Shown: positions 26,789-36,654 of the stretch, piece by piece
Layout of the letters: each line of letters begins with the position of its first letter
Position numbering within the stretch: position 1 is the stretch's first letter
Assembly: GCF_963676065.1 (NCBI RefSeq)
Contig: NZ_OY780933.1
Span: 1,116,001-1,180,000 of the forward strand
Direction: 5' to 3'
Source of the DNA: Maridesulfovibrio sp.
GTDB taxonomy: Bacteria > Desulfobacterota > Desulfovibrionia > Desulfovibrionales > Desulfovibrionaceae
Length of the DNA stretch: 64,000 nt
Made by a program: the position numbers and the translations under genes
Notes under the pieces: model-generated
Seen by the model: the letters and a program-made list of their open reading frames with translations, nothing else
Databases searched by the model: none
What the model was told of the DNA's origin: nothing

Positions 26789-27736
26789 ATGAATAACGCT
26801 GAAACAATAGAACAAGTGGATTCCATGATGGAAAGTAACGTAGAAGTGGCCGAGACTATGATGGAACCCGGCAAAGATAATTACTCAATGAGGGAGAAGA
26901 TCCAAAAGGTGGTCTTCCTGTTGTTCAAAGGCGCGGCCGCCATCAACGGACTTGCTCTGCTGATCATCGTAGGCTTCGTCCTTTACTACGGACTTCCGGC
27001 CATCAGCTGGGAATTCCTCACTGAATCTCCGCGGGATTCCATGACCGCAGGGGGTATTTTACCCTGTATAGTCGGAACTATCGTCCTCAGTTACGGGGCT
27101 CTTATGGTCGCGCTGCCCTGGGGAGTCGCCACGGCAATCTACCTAAACGAGTATGCAACTTCCCCTAAACTGGTACGGGTCATTCGTCTGGGAATCAATA
27201 ACCTTGCGGGGGTTCCGTCAGTTGTTTTCGGGCTTTTCGGGCTTTCCCTGTTTGTTACCGTTATGGGGATGGGCGTTAGTATTCTGGCTGGGGTCTGTAC
27301 GCTCGGCGCGTTGGCTCTTCCGCTTGTTATCGGCGCTTCGGAAGAGGCTCTCCGGTCTGTTCCCCAGACTTATCGTGAAGCCTCGCTCGGACTCGGGGCC
27401 ACCAAATGGCAGACCATTTATAAAGTTGTTCTGCCCGCTGCTTTGCCCGGCATGCTCACCGGTGCTATCCTCACCCTTTCAAGGGCCGCAGGTGAAACCG
27501 CCGCGATCATGTTTACCGCAGCTGTTTTTTTCACTCCGGAAATGCCGCAGTCGCTATTTGATGACGTAATGGCGCTTCCTTATCATATTTATGTTCTGGC
27601 GACCGCAGGAACCGAGATTGAAATGACAAGGCACATTCAGTACGGAACCTCACTCGTGCTGATCACTCTGGTGCTCAGCATGAATATGCTGGCGATTTTT
27701 ATCAGGGCAAAGATGCAGAGAAAGGGCGGCAAGTAA
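26789..27736 (+). CDS. pstA: Phosphate ABC transporter permease PstA
   Basis: This second permease subunit, about 315 residues, has an N-terminal acidic cytosolic tail of about 45 residues and then six membrane segments. The EAA motif is seen in VPQTYREASLGLGATKWQTIYKVVLPAALPG and the PstA-typical SRAAGETAAIMFTAAVFF lies downstream. ATG 26789 follows GGTGAAAGA; GTG 26780 is an alternative. It lies 34 bp after pstC in one operon. No pstB or phoU follows: a terminator and a convergent minus-strand gene end the cluster. Confidence 0.93.
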   Translation: MNNAETIEQVDSMMESNVEVAETMMEPGKDNYSMREKIQKVVFLLFKGAAAINGLALLIIVGFVLYYGLPAISWEFLTESPRDSMTAGGILPCIVGTIVLSYGALMVALPWGVATAIYLNEYATSPKLVRVIRLGINNLAGVPSVVFGLFGLSLFVTVMGMGVSILAGVCTLGALALPLVIGASEEALRSVPQTYREASLGLGATKWQTIYKVVLPAALPGMLTGAILTLSRAAGETAAIMFTAAVFFTPEMPQSLFDDVMALPYHIYVLATAGTEIEMTRHIQYGTSLVLITLVLSMNMLAIFIRAKMQRKGGK

Positions 27737-27766
27737 ATTTCATCCTCACCCTCTTAACCGTGCTTG

Positions 27767-27803
27767 AGCGGCCTGTGCGTGGACGCGTACAGGCCGCTTC
27801 CTT
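27767..27803 (+). terminator. Rho-independent terminator after pstA
   Basis: The 10-bp stem AGCGGCCTGT/ACAGGCCGCT (27767-27776 with 27789-27798) is followed by TCCTTTT. It confirms that the pst operon ends without pstB. Confidence 0.85.
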
Positions 27804-28784
27804 TTATGCGCGTTTTTTTCGGCGTTTCGGCCGGAGCTTATTCTCCGGTCCGTACCATTCCGGCAGTTCTTTCGGGGCGTCGGGACGTGCGCAGCCCTGC
27901 CATATTCCCCTGTTTTTCATGGCCTGTTCAATTTCATTGAGAATAATGCGTTTAATGCGCGCCCATTCCGGGGCCACCAGTTCACCGGGCACAGCGTCGG
28001 CCTTTAAACGGTGTATGACGATATCTGTGCGCAGGATCGATATGGCCTCGACCAGCGCCGTGATGTATTCATCTTTTGTGATGGGCGTGTACTGTCCTGA
28101 TTCATACAGTTTTTGAAGCGGGGTGCCTTGACCCACAAAAAGATTGTGGAATTTTATCCCGGCAATGGGCAGTTGGTTCAGAAATTCAACCGAATTAAGA
28201 AAATCTTCCTTGGTTTCACCCGGTAATCCTGCGATGAGATGAGCACAGACATCCAGTCCCTGAGCGTGTGCTTTTTCCACAGCCTTGGCAAACTGCTCCG
28301 CGGTGTGCCCCCTGTTGATGCGCTCAAGGGTGGCATTGTTTGAACTTTGCAGGCCGAGATCTATCCATGTCTCCTTGAGCCCAAGATCTTTCAAGAGTTT
28401 TAGCTTGCCTTCATCAAGACAGTCCGGGCGGGTGCCGATACAAAGCCCTACGAGTCCGGGAAGCCCTTCCAGTTCAGAAAGGGCACATTCAAGCTCTTGG
28501 TGCGTGCAGTATGTGTTGGAATATGATTGCAGGTAGGCGAGGTAAAGTTTCGTCGTGTACAATTCATCCAGCTTTTTCTGCCAGTGCGCCCACTGTTCGG
28601 CTATGGGCATGGATCTGTCGTACAGTCCAGAGCCGGAGCCAAGCGGACTGCAGAAGATGCAGCCCTTGCGGGAAATATGTCCGTCACGATTGGGACAGGT
28701 GAAACCGAAATCCAGTGGTATCTTCTGGACCCGTTCTCCGAAACTTTCCCGCAGTCGGGCGGCCAGACCGTAGAAACGGTGCAT
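27804..28784 (-). CDS. TIGR01212-family (YhcC-like) radical SAM protein
   Basis: This is a 326-residue radical SAM enzyme of the Elp3-like branch. The cluster-binding cysteines lie in GFTCPNRDGHISRKG followed by CIFCS (Cys-X11-Cys-X2-Cys), near residues 30-45. The SAM barrel continues with LAYLQSYSNTY, VGLCIGTRPDCL, ETWIDLGLQSSNNATLERINRGH and HLIAGLPGETKEDFLNSVEFLNQL, all diagnostic of the YhcC group. The reaction is not established; tRNA- or protein-directed chemistry has been proposed for relatives. It is convergent with the pst operon and divergent from mreB. Confidence 0.9.
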   Translation of the reverse strand: MHRFYGLAARLRESFGERVQKIPLDFGFTCPNRDGHISRKGCIFCSPLGSGSGLYDRSMPIAEQWAHWQKKLDELYTTKLYLAYLQSYSNTYCTHQELECALSELEGLPGLVGLCIGTRPDCLDEGKLKLLKDLGLKETWIDLGLQSSNNATLERINRGHTAEQFAKAVEKAHAQGLDVCAHLIAGLPGETKEDFLNSVEFLNQLPIAGIKFHNLFVGQGTPLQKLYESGQYTPITKDEYITALVEAISILRTDIVIHRLKADAVPGELVAPEWARIKRIILNEIEQAMKNRGIWQGCARPDAPKELPEWYGPENKLRPKRRKKRA

Positions 28785-28965
28785 AATGTCTCCTTTTCAG
28801 GACCGGATAAGCCCTTTCACTGATGCAATTAGAAATATATAAATATTGGCAGCCGCAAAATATAATGCCGTCTTGAAGTTCTCTAATATGTTGCCTGCCG
28901 CACTTTCTTCTGCTAGTTAATTCCTAGTATTTTCTTTTGATAGACGTGAAGTCCGCCTCTTTTGA

Positions 28966-30048
<1,083 letters not shown>

Positions 30049-30093
30049 ATTCCGCTCCTTTTGCCGCGGATGGATCGAGTGCACCTGTTACGG

Positions 30094-30144
30094 CTGAGGG
30101 CATAGTTTTTCACGGACTCCGTCTGTAAAAAGCTATGTCCTCAG
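30094..30144 (+). repeat. Long hairpin between mreB and mreC
   Basis: CTGAGG-G-CATAG-TTTTT (30094-30110) pairs with AAAAA-G-CTATG-T-CCTCAG (30127-30144), with one mismatch and one bulge. The loop contains a second hairpin ACGGA-C-TCCGT (30112-30122). No T run follows, so it is not a standard terminator. It could be an RNA processing or stability element setting the mreB:mreC ratio. Confidence 0.65.
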
Positions 30145-30268
30145 AAATCAATCACACCCGTAAGCGGGATGGTTGCCATTATCTCTTCCCGGGTTTTCGT
30201 CTTTCTGGTTATAGCTTTCTAATTTTCTGATTTTATTAATCTCTGCTTTCTTTTACAGAGGATTAAGT

Positions 30269-31159
30269 GTGAAGCTTAAGCGTGCCGCTATAGCCGTTAT
30301 TATTGGCCTGTTTATCTACCTCAGCCTTTATTCGTGGAATTTGAGGTCGGGACAGCTGGACCGTCTGGCCGGTTTTACCGGTCTTGAAATCGTTAAATGG
30401 GTTTTGTGGCCCTGCGAATGGGTTCATGATCAATCTGTCCTTTTTCTTGATAAATATGTGTACCTTGTGGGCTTGAAACAGCTCAACGATCAGCTCAGTT
30501 CCCAGAACGATCTCATGCGCCTTGAGATTATGAAACTGCGTGAAAAGTCAGCCGAAGCTGATCGTTACCGTCTGCTGCTCGAAATCAAACCAATCAGGGA
30601 CTGGAAAACTGAAGGTGCTCGGGTTATTGCCCACAGAATGGGCCCCACTGCCGCTCTTGATACGATTATTATCAATAAAGGAGTTCTCTCCGGAGTTGAT
30701 TTCGATACACCGGTAATAAGTCCGCTGGGAGTTGTGGGACGGGTGGTCGAGCCTGGAATAAGCGCATCAAAAGCACTGCTGCTGACAGATTTAAACAGTA
30801 GAATTTCTGTGCGCGGTCAACTTCATCGTTCCACCGGCCTTCTGGTAGGGAAAGGGGATGGTGAACCGCTTAGCGCAAAGTATATGAAATTGAACGCTCC
30901 GGTTACCAAGGGTGAGATTCTTGTTACTTCCGGGCTTGCCGGACTGTTTCCCCCCGGCTTGCCGGTGGCCAGGATTACTTCCGTGGAGCGTTCCGACATT
31001 TCTCTTTTTCTTGATGTTGAGGCTGAGCCGTTGGTGGATATGGAAAAAATCGAAGAAGTGCTTCTGCTGCACCGACCCATACCTGTAACAAATTCCACCG
31101 GCGGGGCTGCCAATTCAACATTGCAGGTCGATAATTCCACAGTCACTGAAGGGAGGTAG
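30269..31159 (+). CDS. mreC: Rod shape-determining protein MreC
   Basis: This 296-residue bitopic membrane protein has a single N-terminal TM (residues 5-22, AAIAVIIGLFIYLSLYSW). A periplasmic coiled coil (about 65-100, LNDQLSSQNDLMRLEIMKLREK) leads to the double beta-barrel core, with VISPLGVVGRVVEPG, LLTDLNSRISV and LVTSGLAGLFPPGLPVARI. It links MreB/MreD to PBP2 in the elongasome. It starts at GTG 30269 behind AGAGGATT. The Asn/Thr/Ser-rich C-terminal tail (NSTGGAANSTLQVDNS) is low-complexity and probably disordered. mreD starts 2 bp after the stop. Confidence 0.95.
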   Translation: MKLKRAAIAVIIGLFIYLSLYSWNLRSGQLDRLAGFTGLEIVKWVLWPCEWVHDQSVLFLDKYVYLVGLKQLNDQLSSQNDLMRLEIMKLREKSAEADRYRLLLEIKPIRDWKTEGARVIAHRMGPTAALDTIIINKGVLSGVDFDTPVISPLGVVGRVVEPGISASKALLLTDLNSRISVRGQLHRSTGLLVGKGDGEPLSAKYMKLNAPVTKGEILVTSGLAGLFPPGLPVARITSVERSDISLFLDVEAEPLVDMEKIEEVLLLHRPIPVTNSTGGAANSTLQVDNSTVTEGR

Positions 31160-31161
31160 AC

Positions 31162-31623
31162 ATGTATTCCTCTTTCTGGTGGGCTTGCTTCACTTTTACG
31201 GCAATCTGGGCGCAAAAGCTTGTGCCCGGAGTGGACTTTTTAGCTCCGGGTGTGCTGCTTTGCGTGCAGCTTGAAAAAAAATATCATGTTTTCTGGCTTA
31301 TCCTGATCTGGTCTCTAATTCAGGATGGGATCGGCGGGCTTCCGTTCGGTTATTCCATTGTCTGGTATTCTTCAATTTTCTTTTTGTATCGTTGCGGAGC
31401 CATGTTTTTTGATGTGCAATCCATGATGTTCGCCCTGCTTTGCGGGGTCGGGCTCGGGGTGCTGCATCCCGCGTTGACCGCAATGATGTCCTTACTCGCC
31501 GATATGGCCTGGATTCCTGATCGTTACATCTTGGAAGGAATCCTTCAGGCTGCAGTTTTTCCTGCTGAATGGCTTCTGCTGAAATATATCTATCCGGAAA
31601 GGTTTAAACATGAGCCTGTATGA
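31162..31623 (+). CDS. mreD: Rod shape-determining protein MreD
   Basis: This 153-residue integral membrane protein with about five hydrophobic segments has the MreD profile (FLAPGVLLCVQLEKKYHVFWLILIW, IQDGIGGLPFGYSIVWY). It is a core elongasome membrane subunit acting with MreC and RodA/PBP2. A strong GGGAGG lies 5 bp before ATG 31162. Its last 14 bp overlap the start of mrdA, implying translational coupling. Sequence conservation in this family is low; the assignment relies on hydropathy, size and operon position as well as these motifs. Confidence 0.92.
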   Translation: MYSSFWWACFTFTAIWAQKLVPGVDFLAPGVLLCVQLEKKYHVFWLILIWSLIQDGIGGLPFGYSIVWYSSIFFLYRCGAMFFDVQSMMFALLCGVGLGVLHPALTAMMSLLADMAWIPDRYILEGILQAAVFPAEWLLLKYIYPERFKHEPV

Positions 31624-33406
31624 ATCCAAGACACAGCAGCCGCCCAAAAACGGCCTTTTGCTTTTGCAGGGACTCATCCTGCTCCTGTTCTGTATTTTTG
31701 CCCTGCGATTCTGGTATCTCCAGATTCATAAGGGCGAATATTTTTCAGAGCAGGCCCGTAACAACCAGTTACGTCAGGATAATCTTTATGCTCCTCGCGG
31801 ATTGATTCGGGACCGGAACGGTAATCTGCTTGCGGTCAACGAACCTGCTTATGCCCTCGGTATTGTCCGTGAAGACTGCAAAGATCTTGATGCCACTCTT
31901 ATAACCATTTCCAAATGGACCGGTGTGAAGCTTTCTAAGATCAAGGAAGTTTTCAAGAAATCACGGCGTAGAGTGAAGCCTTTTGAACCGCTAATACTTG
32001 TCCCCAATCTAAGCTTTGAGCAGGTGGCGGTGATCGAAGCTAATTCGCTGCGCTGGCCGGGACTGGAAGTGGTGGTCCGCCCCAGACGTAAATATCTTCA
32101 AGGGCCGCTTCTCTCTCATGTGCTCGGCTATGTGGCCGAAGTTGACGAAAAAGAGCTTGAAGGTGATCCGGGTCTTGCCGTGGGCGATTTTGTAGGCAAG
32201 CAGGGGCTTGAATATGTGCTTGAAAAGAGATTTAGAGGGATTAAAGGCCGCAGACAGAATGAGGTAGACGCCACCGGGCGTAAACTCAAGGAACACATTC
32301 TGACTCCGCCCATTGCCGGAGAAGATATTGATCTGTCCATTGACCTGAAGCTTCAGGAACTGGGTGGTAAATTGCTTGAAGGCAAAGCAGGGGCAGTGGT
32401 GGTCATGAATCCGGATAACGGGCAGATTCTGGCTTTTGTGAGTGCTCCTTCCTACGATAACAACTCATTTACCAACGGGCTTTCCCAGAAGGAATGGCTT
32501 GCTTTGCGCGATGATCCGCGCACTCCTTTGCAGAACCGGGTTATTCAGTCCGTTTATCCGCCGGGATCAGTTTTTAAAATGACTGTGGCCGGGGCCGGCC
32601 TGCATTACGGAGTTGTCACTCCGGAGGATTCCATTTTTTGTCCCGGATTTGTCAAGCTGGGCAAGTATACCTTCCGTTGCTGGAGAAGAGGCGGTCACGG
32701 AGATACCAATCTTGAAAAGTCGCTGGTGGAATCCTGTGACGTTTATTATTACAAATTGGGCAAGAAGCTCGGCGTTGACCGTATGAGCGAATATGCTTTC
32801 GCGGCCGGATACGGTAAGCCTACCGGAATTTCCCTGCCGCATGAAAAATCCGGGCTGATTCCGACCCGGAAGTGGAAACGCAAAAGGTTCGGAGAAATAT
32901 GGCATCCCGGTGAGAATCTTAACTTTGCTATCGGGCAGGGCTATACCCTGGTTACGCCTTTGCAGGTTGCCCGTTCCATTGCTTCTCTCATCAACGGCGG
33001 CAGACTGCTCAGACCTCAGCTTCTTGCCGGTGAACCGGCAGAAGAACAGGGGCGGATTCCACTCACCGACGCACAACGTGAAATAATTCGCAAGGCCATG
33101 ATCGCCACTGTCGATAAACCTCACGGGACCGCGCGCAGGCTGCGTATGAAAGGTGTGGTTATCGGCGGTAAGACCGGGACAGCTCAGGTTGTGAAGCTCA
33201 CCGACGAACTCAAAAATATGAAAGATAAGGATATCCCTTACAAATACAGGGACCACGCATGGATGGCCAGCTTTGCTGAAAAAGGCGACAAGCGTTATGT
33301 GGTGGTTTGCATGGTTGAGCATGGACTGCACGGAGCTTCCGGGGCCGGTCCTGTCGTCAAGGCTATCTACGATTATATTTTCAAAGAGAAAAAGGAAAAG
33401 AAGTAA
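31610..33406 (+). CDS. mrdA: Penicillin-binding protein 2 (elongasome transpeptidase)
   Basis: This 598-residue class B PBP cross-links lateral-wall peptidoglycan. It has a short cytosolic N terminus, one TM at about residues 15-38 and the pedestal domain (APRGLIRDRNGNLLAVNEP). The transpeptidase domain carries the catalytic SVYPPGSVFKMT (SxxK; Ser near residue 320), SCD (SLVESCDVYYY) and KTGTAQ (GGKTGTAQVV). The order and spacing are canonical for MrdA. It partners with RodA, whose gene starts within its stop codon (TAATG). Expressed with mreBCD. Confidence 0.97.
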   Translation: MSLYESKTQQPPKNGLLLLQGLILLLFCIFALRFWYLQIHKGEYFSEQARNNQLRQDNLYAPRGLIRDRNGNLLAVNEPAYALGIVREDCKDLDATLITISKWTGVKLSKIKEVFKKSRRRVKPFEPLILVPNLSFEQVAVIEANSLRWPGLEVVVRPRRKYLQGPLLSHVLGYVAEVDEKELEGDPGLAVGDFVGKQGLEYVLEKRFRGIKGRRQNEVDATGRKLKEHILTPPIAGEDIDLSIDLKLQELGGKLLEGKAGAVVVMNPDNGQILAFVSAPSYDNNSFTNGLSQKEWLALRDDPRTPLQNRVIQSVYPPGSVFKMTVAGAGLHYGVVTPEDSIFCPGFVKLGKYTFRCWRRGGHGDTNLEKSLVESCDVYYYKLGKKLGVDRMSEYAFAAGYGKPTGISLPHEKSGLIPTRKWKRKRFGEIWHPGENLNFAIGQGYTLVTPLQVARSIASLINGGRLLRPQLLAGEPAEEQGRIPLTDAQREIIRKAMIATVDKPHGTARRLRMKGVVIGGKTGTAQVVKLTDELKNMKDKDIPYKYRDHAWMASFAEKGDKRYVVVCMVEHGLHGASGAGPVVKAIYDYIFKEKKEKK

Positions 33407-34521
33407 TGTCTCCCATTGACCGCAGATTACTTATCCATATGAACTGGTTCCTGCTGGGGTTGGCGGCGATGCTTTTTTTTGTAGGAGTATTGAATCTTTA
33501 TTCCGCAAGCGGGTTCAGGCTGGAAGAGGGGATGAGTGTAAGTTCATTCTATCAGAAACAGCTCATCTGGGGATTGATGGGTTTTGCCGGTATGATCACT
33601 TTTATGCTTTTTGATTATCGTCATTTGCGCACCATTGCCTGGCCTCTGTTCTGGGTTACCGTCATCCTGCTGGCCTGCGTGCCTGTTATCGGAAAAACAA
33701 TCTACGGTGCGCGGCGATGGCTCGACCTTGGCTTTTTCAATTTCCAGCCCAGTGAAATGGCGAAGATCACAATCCTTGTGATCGGGGCCAAGATCCTTTC
33801 CCGCAGCGGAGAGCCTCTGGATATAAAAAGATTGGCCTACGTGGTCGGAGTGGGGTTGATTCCAGCTGGTATGGTTATCATTCAGCCTGATTTAGGTTCC
33901 GGGCTGAATATTTTGCTCATACTCGGCGGCATGATTCTCTATCGCGGCTTAACTCCCAGACTGTTTAAAACTCTGGCTGTATTAGGTCCATGCCTCATTC
34001 CTGTGGGCTGGTTTTTCCTGCATGACTACCAGAAGCGGCGTATCGTATCTTTCATGAATCCGGCCAGTGATCCGCTTGGGGCCGGTTATCATATTATCCA
34101 GTCCGAAATAGCCATCGGCTCCGGACGGGTCTGGGGTAAAGGTTTTCTCGGTGGAACTCAGTCCCAGCTGCGTTTTCTACCGGAAAAGCATACTGACTTC
34201 GCCATCGCGGTTTTCGGGGAAGAGTGGGGGTTTGCAGGAGCCATGTTTCTGCTGTCCCTTTTCTGTGTTTTTCTCTACCAGATGGTGGCTACAGCCAGAG
34301 ACGCAAAGGACCTGTTTGGCAGCTATCTTGCGGCAGGCGTGTTCTTTTATTTCTTCTGGCAAATCCTTATCAATATGGGTATGGTCCTCGGTCTAATGCC
34401 GGTAGTAGGCATACCTTTACCTTTTATCAGTTACGGCGGTAGTGGCACCGTAGTAAATTTGTGCCTCGTGGGACTTGTTCTTAACGTTTCCATGAGGCGT
34501 TACGTATTTAAACAGGGGTAG
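33406..34521 (+). CDS. rodA: Peptidoglycan glycosyltransferase RodA
   Basis: This 371-residue SEDS-family polymerase has about ten membrane segments and uses lipid II to build glycan strands during elongation. Signatures are ARRWLDLGFFNFQPSEMAK, IIQPDLGSG with the catalytic Asp, YQKRRIVSFMNP, YHIIQSEIAIGSGRVWGKGFLGGTQSQLRFLPEKHTDFAIAVFGEEWG, and the final GIPLPFISYGGSGT. Its start overlaps the mrdA stop by one base. It is the membrane partner of PBP2 in the same operon. Confidence 0.97.
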   Translation: MSPIDRRLLIHMNWFLLGLAAMLFFVGVLNLYSASGFRLEEGMSVSSFYQKQLIWGLMGFAGMITFMLFDYRHLRTIAWPLFWVTVILLACVPVIGKTIYGARRWLDLGFFNFQPSEMAKITILVIGAKILSRSGEPLDIKRLAYVVGVGLIPAGMVIIQPDLGSGLNILLILGGMILYRGLTPRLFKTLAVLGPCLIPVGWFFLHDYQKRRIVSFMNPASDPLGAGYHIIQSEIAIGSGRVWGKGFLGGTQSQLRFLPEKHTDFAIAVFGEEWGFAGAMFLLSLFCVFLYQMVATARDAKDLFGSYLAAGVFFYFFWQILINMGMVLGLMPVVGIPLPFISYGGSGTVVNLCLVGLVLNVSMRRYVFKQG

Positions 34522-34526
34522 GCCGC

Positions 34527-34940
34527 ATGTTTGGTTTTTCAAAATCCGGCTCCGGGGAAAAGGAGATTAAAATGGCAAAAGACGAAATAAATGCATTTTT
34601 AGGCAGCGGAACCGATTATCAGGGCAAGCTGAATTTTCAGGGCGCTGTACGTATCGACGGCAATTTCAATGGTGAAGTTGAATCGGAAGGCACTCTGGTT
34701 GTTGGCCGTGAAGCCAAGGTTGAAGGAGCTTTGCGGGTCGGGCAGCTGGTGCTCAGCGGGTGTGTTACCGGTGAAGTATTTGCTTCCGAAAAAGCCGTCC
34801 TGCACAAGACCGCGAATCTGCAGGGTAATCTGGTGACTCCCACGCTTGTAGTAGAAGAAGGAGCTGTTCTTGAAGGTCGTGTGACCATGAGTTCTATCAC
34901 CTCTTCTGCAGTTGAAACAGAAACAGAAGAAATTAGTTAA
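34527..34940 (+). CDS. Bactofilin (polymer-forming cytoskeletal protein)
   Basis: This 137-residue protein has a central right-handed beta-helix of about residues 25-115: NAFLGSGTDYQGKLNFQGAVRIDGNFNGEVESEGTLVVGREAKVEGALRVGQLVLSGCVTGEV, the bactofilin repeat pattern of small/hydrophobic residues. Flanking tails are short and polar. Bactofilins self-assemble without nucleotide into membrane-associated filaments that recruit wall enzymes. Its location 5 bp after rodA at the end of the mre operon supports a role in cell shape. No membrane-targeting hydrophobic N terminus beyond MFGFSKSG is obvious. Confidence 0.92.
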   Translation: MFGFSKSGSGEKEIKMAKDEINAFLGSGTDYQGKLNFQGAVRIDGNFNGEVESEGTLVVGREAKVEGALRVGQLVLSGCVTGEVFASEKAVLHKTANLQGNLVTPTLVVEEGAVLEGRVTMSSITSSAVETETEEIS

Positions 34941-35008
34941 AAAAATAACAAGCCAGTGTCCACGGGGGTTAACGGGTGAAAAGTAACCGATTCATTTTCA
35001 AAAACCCT

Positions 35009-35037
35009 TTGACACAAGCTTTAAATTTAGCTACACC
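35009..35037 (+). promoter_or_regulatory. Promoter of the ATP synthase operon
   Basis: A perfect TTGACA (35009-35014), a 17-bp spacer and TACACC (35032-35037) lie 46 bp upstream of atpF'. No terminator is evident after the bactofilin gene, so some readthrough is possible. Confidence 0.55.
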
Positions 35038-35082
35038 GCAACTGACTTTGGACAAAAATTCACAACCTTTTCGGGAGCAGGC

Positions 35083-35499
35083 ATGATTGATTTAGATATT
35101 AGCTTTTTTATCCAGTTAGCGAACTTCATCATCACCCTTCTTGTTCTCAACCTTATTATGTTTCGTCCTATTCGTGAAATCATCAGAAGGCGCGCGGAGC
35201 TCATGAGCGACCAGCTTTCCAAGGTGGAAAATTTCAACGCACAGGCTGAAACAAAGGTTAAGGATTACGAAGCTGCTCTGGACTCTACCCGTAAAGAGGG
35301 AATGGAACTCCGGAACGACTTCAAAGATCAGGGAGCCGCTCAGGAACAGACATTGCTCGCCGAGGCCGGAAAAGTTGCAGCAGCAACTTTGAAGGAAGCT
35401 CGTGCGGAAGTTGCAGCCGATAAGAGTGCAGCGATGAAAGTTCTTGGTGGCGAAGTTGAAGCTTTTGCTCAGAAGGTTACAGCCAAGGTTCTTGGCTAG
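35083..35499 (+). CDS. atpF': ATP synthase subunit b' (F0)
   Basis: This 138-residue peripheral-stalk subunit has a single N-terminal TM (about residues 8-27, FFIQLANFIITLLVLNLIMF) and a long polar coiled coil rich in Ala/Glu/Lys. The b-family motif RPIREIIRRR follows the membrane segment. It pairs with subunit b encoded next to form a heterodimeric stator stalk, as in other Deltaproteobacteria and photosynthetic bacteria. The ribosome binding site GGGAGCAGG precedes ATG 35083. It is the first gene of the operon b'-b-delta-alpha-gamma-beta-epsilon. Confidence 0.92.
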   Translation: MIDLDISFFIQLANFIITLLVLNLIMFRPIREIIRRRAELMSDQLSKVENFNAQAETKVKDYEAALDSTRKEGMELRNDFKDQGAAQEQTLLAEAGKVAAATLKEARAEVAADKSAAMKVLGGEVEAFAQKVTAKVLG

Positions 35500-35529
35500 G
35501 CCTAATCAATATCGAAGGGGGGTTTAGCC

Positions 35530-36099
35530 TTGAAGCGGAAAAACATGATCATGGCAACAACCGCTCTTTCCATACTGCTGGCAGCAGGCGCAGCCTATGC
35601 TAGCGGTGGAGAAGGGGCGCACGAGATTCCCTGGGCAAACTTCGGTTGGCGTGTACTTAACTTGATCCTCGTCCTCGGGGTCCTTTACAAGTTTGCAGGT
35701 GAGAAAATCTCATCTCTCTTTAAAGGCCGTCAGGCAGGTATCAAGCAGGAGCTTAGCGACTTGCAGTCCCGCAAGGAAGCTGCAGAGAAAAAGCTCCGCG
35801 ACGTCGAATCAAGTATTGCTAATCTGGAACAGGAGAAGGATTCCATCCTTTCCGAGGCCAGAACTCAGGGCGAGGCCATGAAGGCGGCGATCATCCAGAA
35901 AGCCGAGCAGACTGCCGAGCAGATCAAAGCTCAGGCCAAAGTCTCCGCAGAGCAGGAAGTAAACATTGCGCTTGACGAAATGCGCGCAGAAATGGCCGAT
36001 CAGGTCGTTGTTGCAGCAGAAAAGATCGTTAAGAGTAAGCTTACCAAAGCTCAGCACGAGACTCTGGTGGATGAATACTTAACAAAGGTGGTGCTCTAA
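35530..36099 (+). CDS. atpF: ATP synthase subunit b (F0)
   Basis: This 189-residue stator subunit has a signal-peptide-like segment at residues 5-24 (MIMATTALSILLAAGAAYAS) ahead of the true membrane anchor at about 38-56 (WRVLNLILVLGVLYKFAG). The helical stalk RQAGIKQELSDLQSRKEAAEKKLRDVESSI follows. Translation starts at TTG 35530, 7 bp after GAAGGGGGG. The C terminus reaches the delta subunit, whose ATG overlaps its stop by one base. The cleavable-looking N terminus is unusual relative to E. coli b and would leave the mature N terminus in the periplasm. Confidence 0.93.
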   Translation: MKRKNMIMATTALSILLAAGAAYASGGEGAHEIPWANFGWRVLNLILVLGVLYKFAGEKISSLFKGRQAGIKQELSDLQSRKEAAEKKLRDVESSIANLEQEKDSILSEARTQGEAMKAAIIQKAEQTAEQIKAQAKVSAEQEVNIALDEMRAEMADQVVVAAEKIVKSKLTKAQHETLVDEYLTKVVL

Positions 36100-36650
36100 T
36101 GACCGGGAACATAGTCTCACGCAGATACGCCAAGGCGCTGTTCTCTGTTGGCCAGAAGCAGGGAGAAGCAGACCTTGCGGCGTACGGTAAGGCACTGACC
36201 GAGTTGTCCCAGATACTGGAAGATTCCCCGGAGGCCCTGAGGCTCTTCCAGAATCCTGTTTTCAGTGCGGAAGAAAAAAAAGCCGTACTTGGAAAGTTGC
36301 TTGAGAAGACCTCGGCAGGACCTGTGGTAAAAAACTTTTGCAGCCTTCTGGCCGACAAAGGACGTCTGCCGGTTATTCCTGAGATCGCAAGCGACTACGC
36401 AGGAATGCTGGACAACGTTCAGGGTGTCGTCCGTGGCAAACTGGTGACTGCAATCAAGCTGACCGTAAAGCGTCAGAAAGAAATTAAAGCACGTCTTGAA
36501 GAACAGCTGAAAAGCAAACTCGAACTTGAGTTTGGAATGGATAAAGACATCCTCGGAGGTGTTGTTCTTCAGGTTGGCGATAAAGTTCTTGATGCAAGCA
36601 TTCGCGCACAGCTGCAAATGATGAAAGAACAGATTAAAAGGGGTGTGTAG
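36099..36650 (+). CDS. atpH: ATP synthase subunit delta (F1)
   Basis: This 183-residue OSCP/delta subunit connects the b/b' stalk to the crown of alpha/beta. It has the N-terminal helical domain [20 protein letters not shown] (here SRRYAKALF), [15 protein letters not shown] and the C-terminal domain with [43 protein letters not shown], which is diagnostic. It overlaps the atpF stop (TAATG) and is followed 4 bp later by the alpha start. Confidence 0.95.
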   Translation: MTGNIVSRRYAKALFSVGQKQGEADLAAYGKALTELSQILEDSPEALRLFQNPVFSAEEKKAVLGKLLEKTSAGPVVKNFCSLLADKGRLPVIPEIASDYAGMLDNVQGVVRGKLVTAIKLTVKRQKEIKARLEEQLKSKLELEFGMDKDILGGVVLQVGDKVLDASIRAQLQMMKEQIKRGV

Positions 36651-36654
36651 GGCC

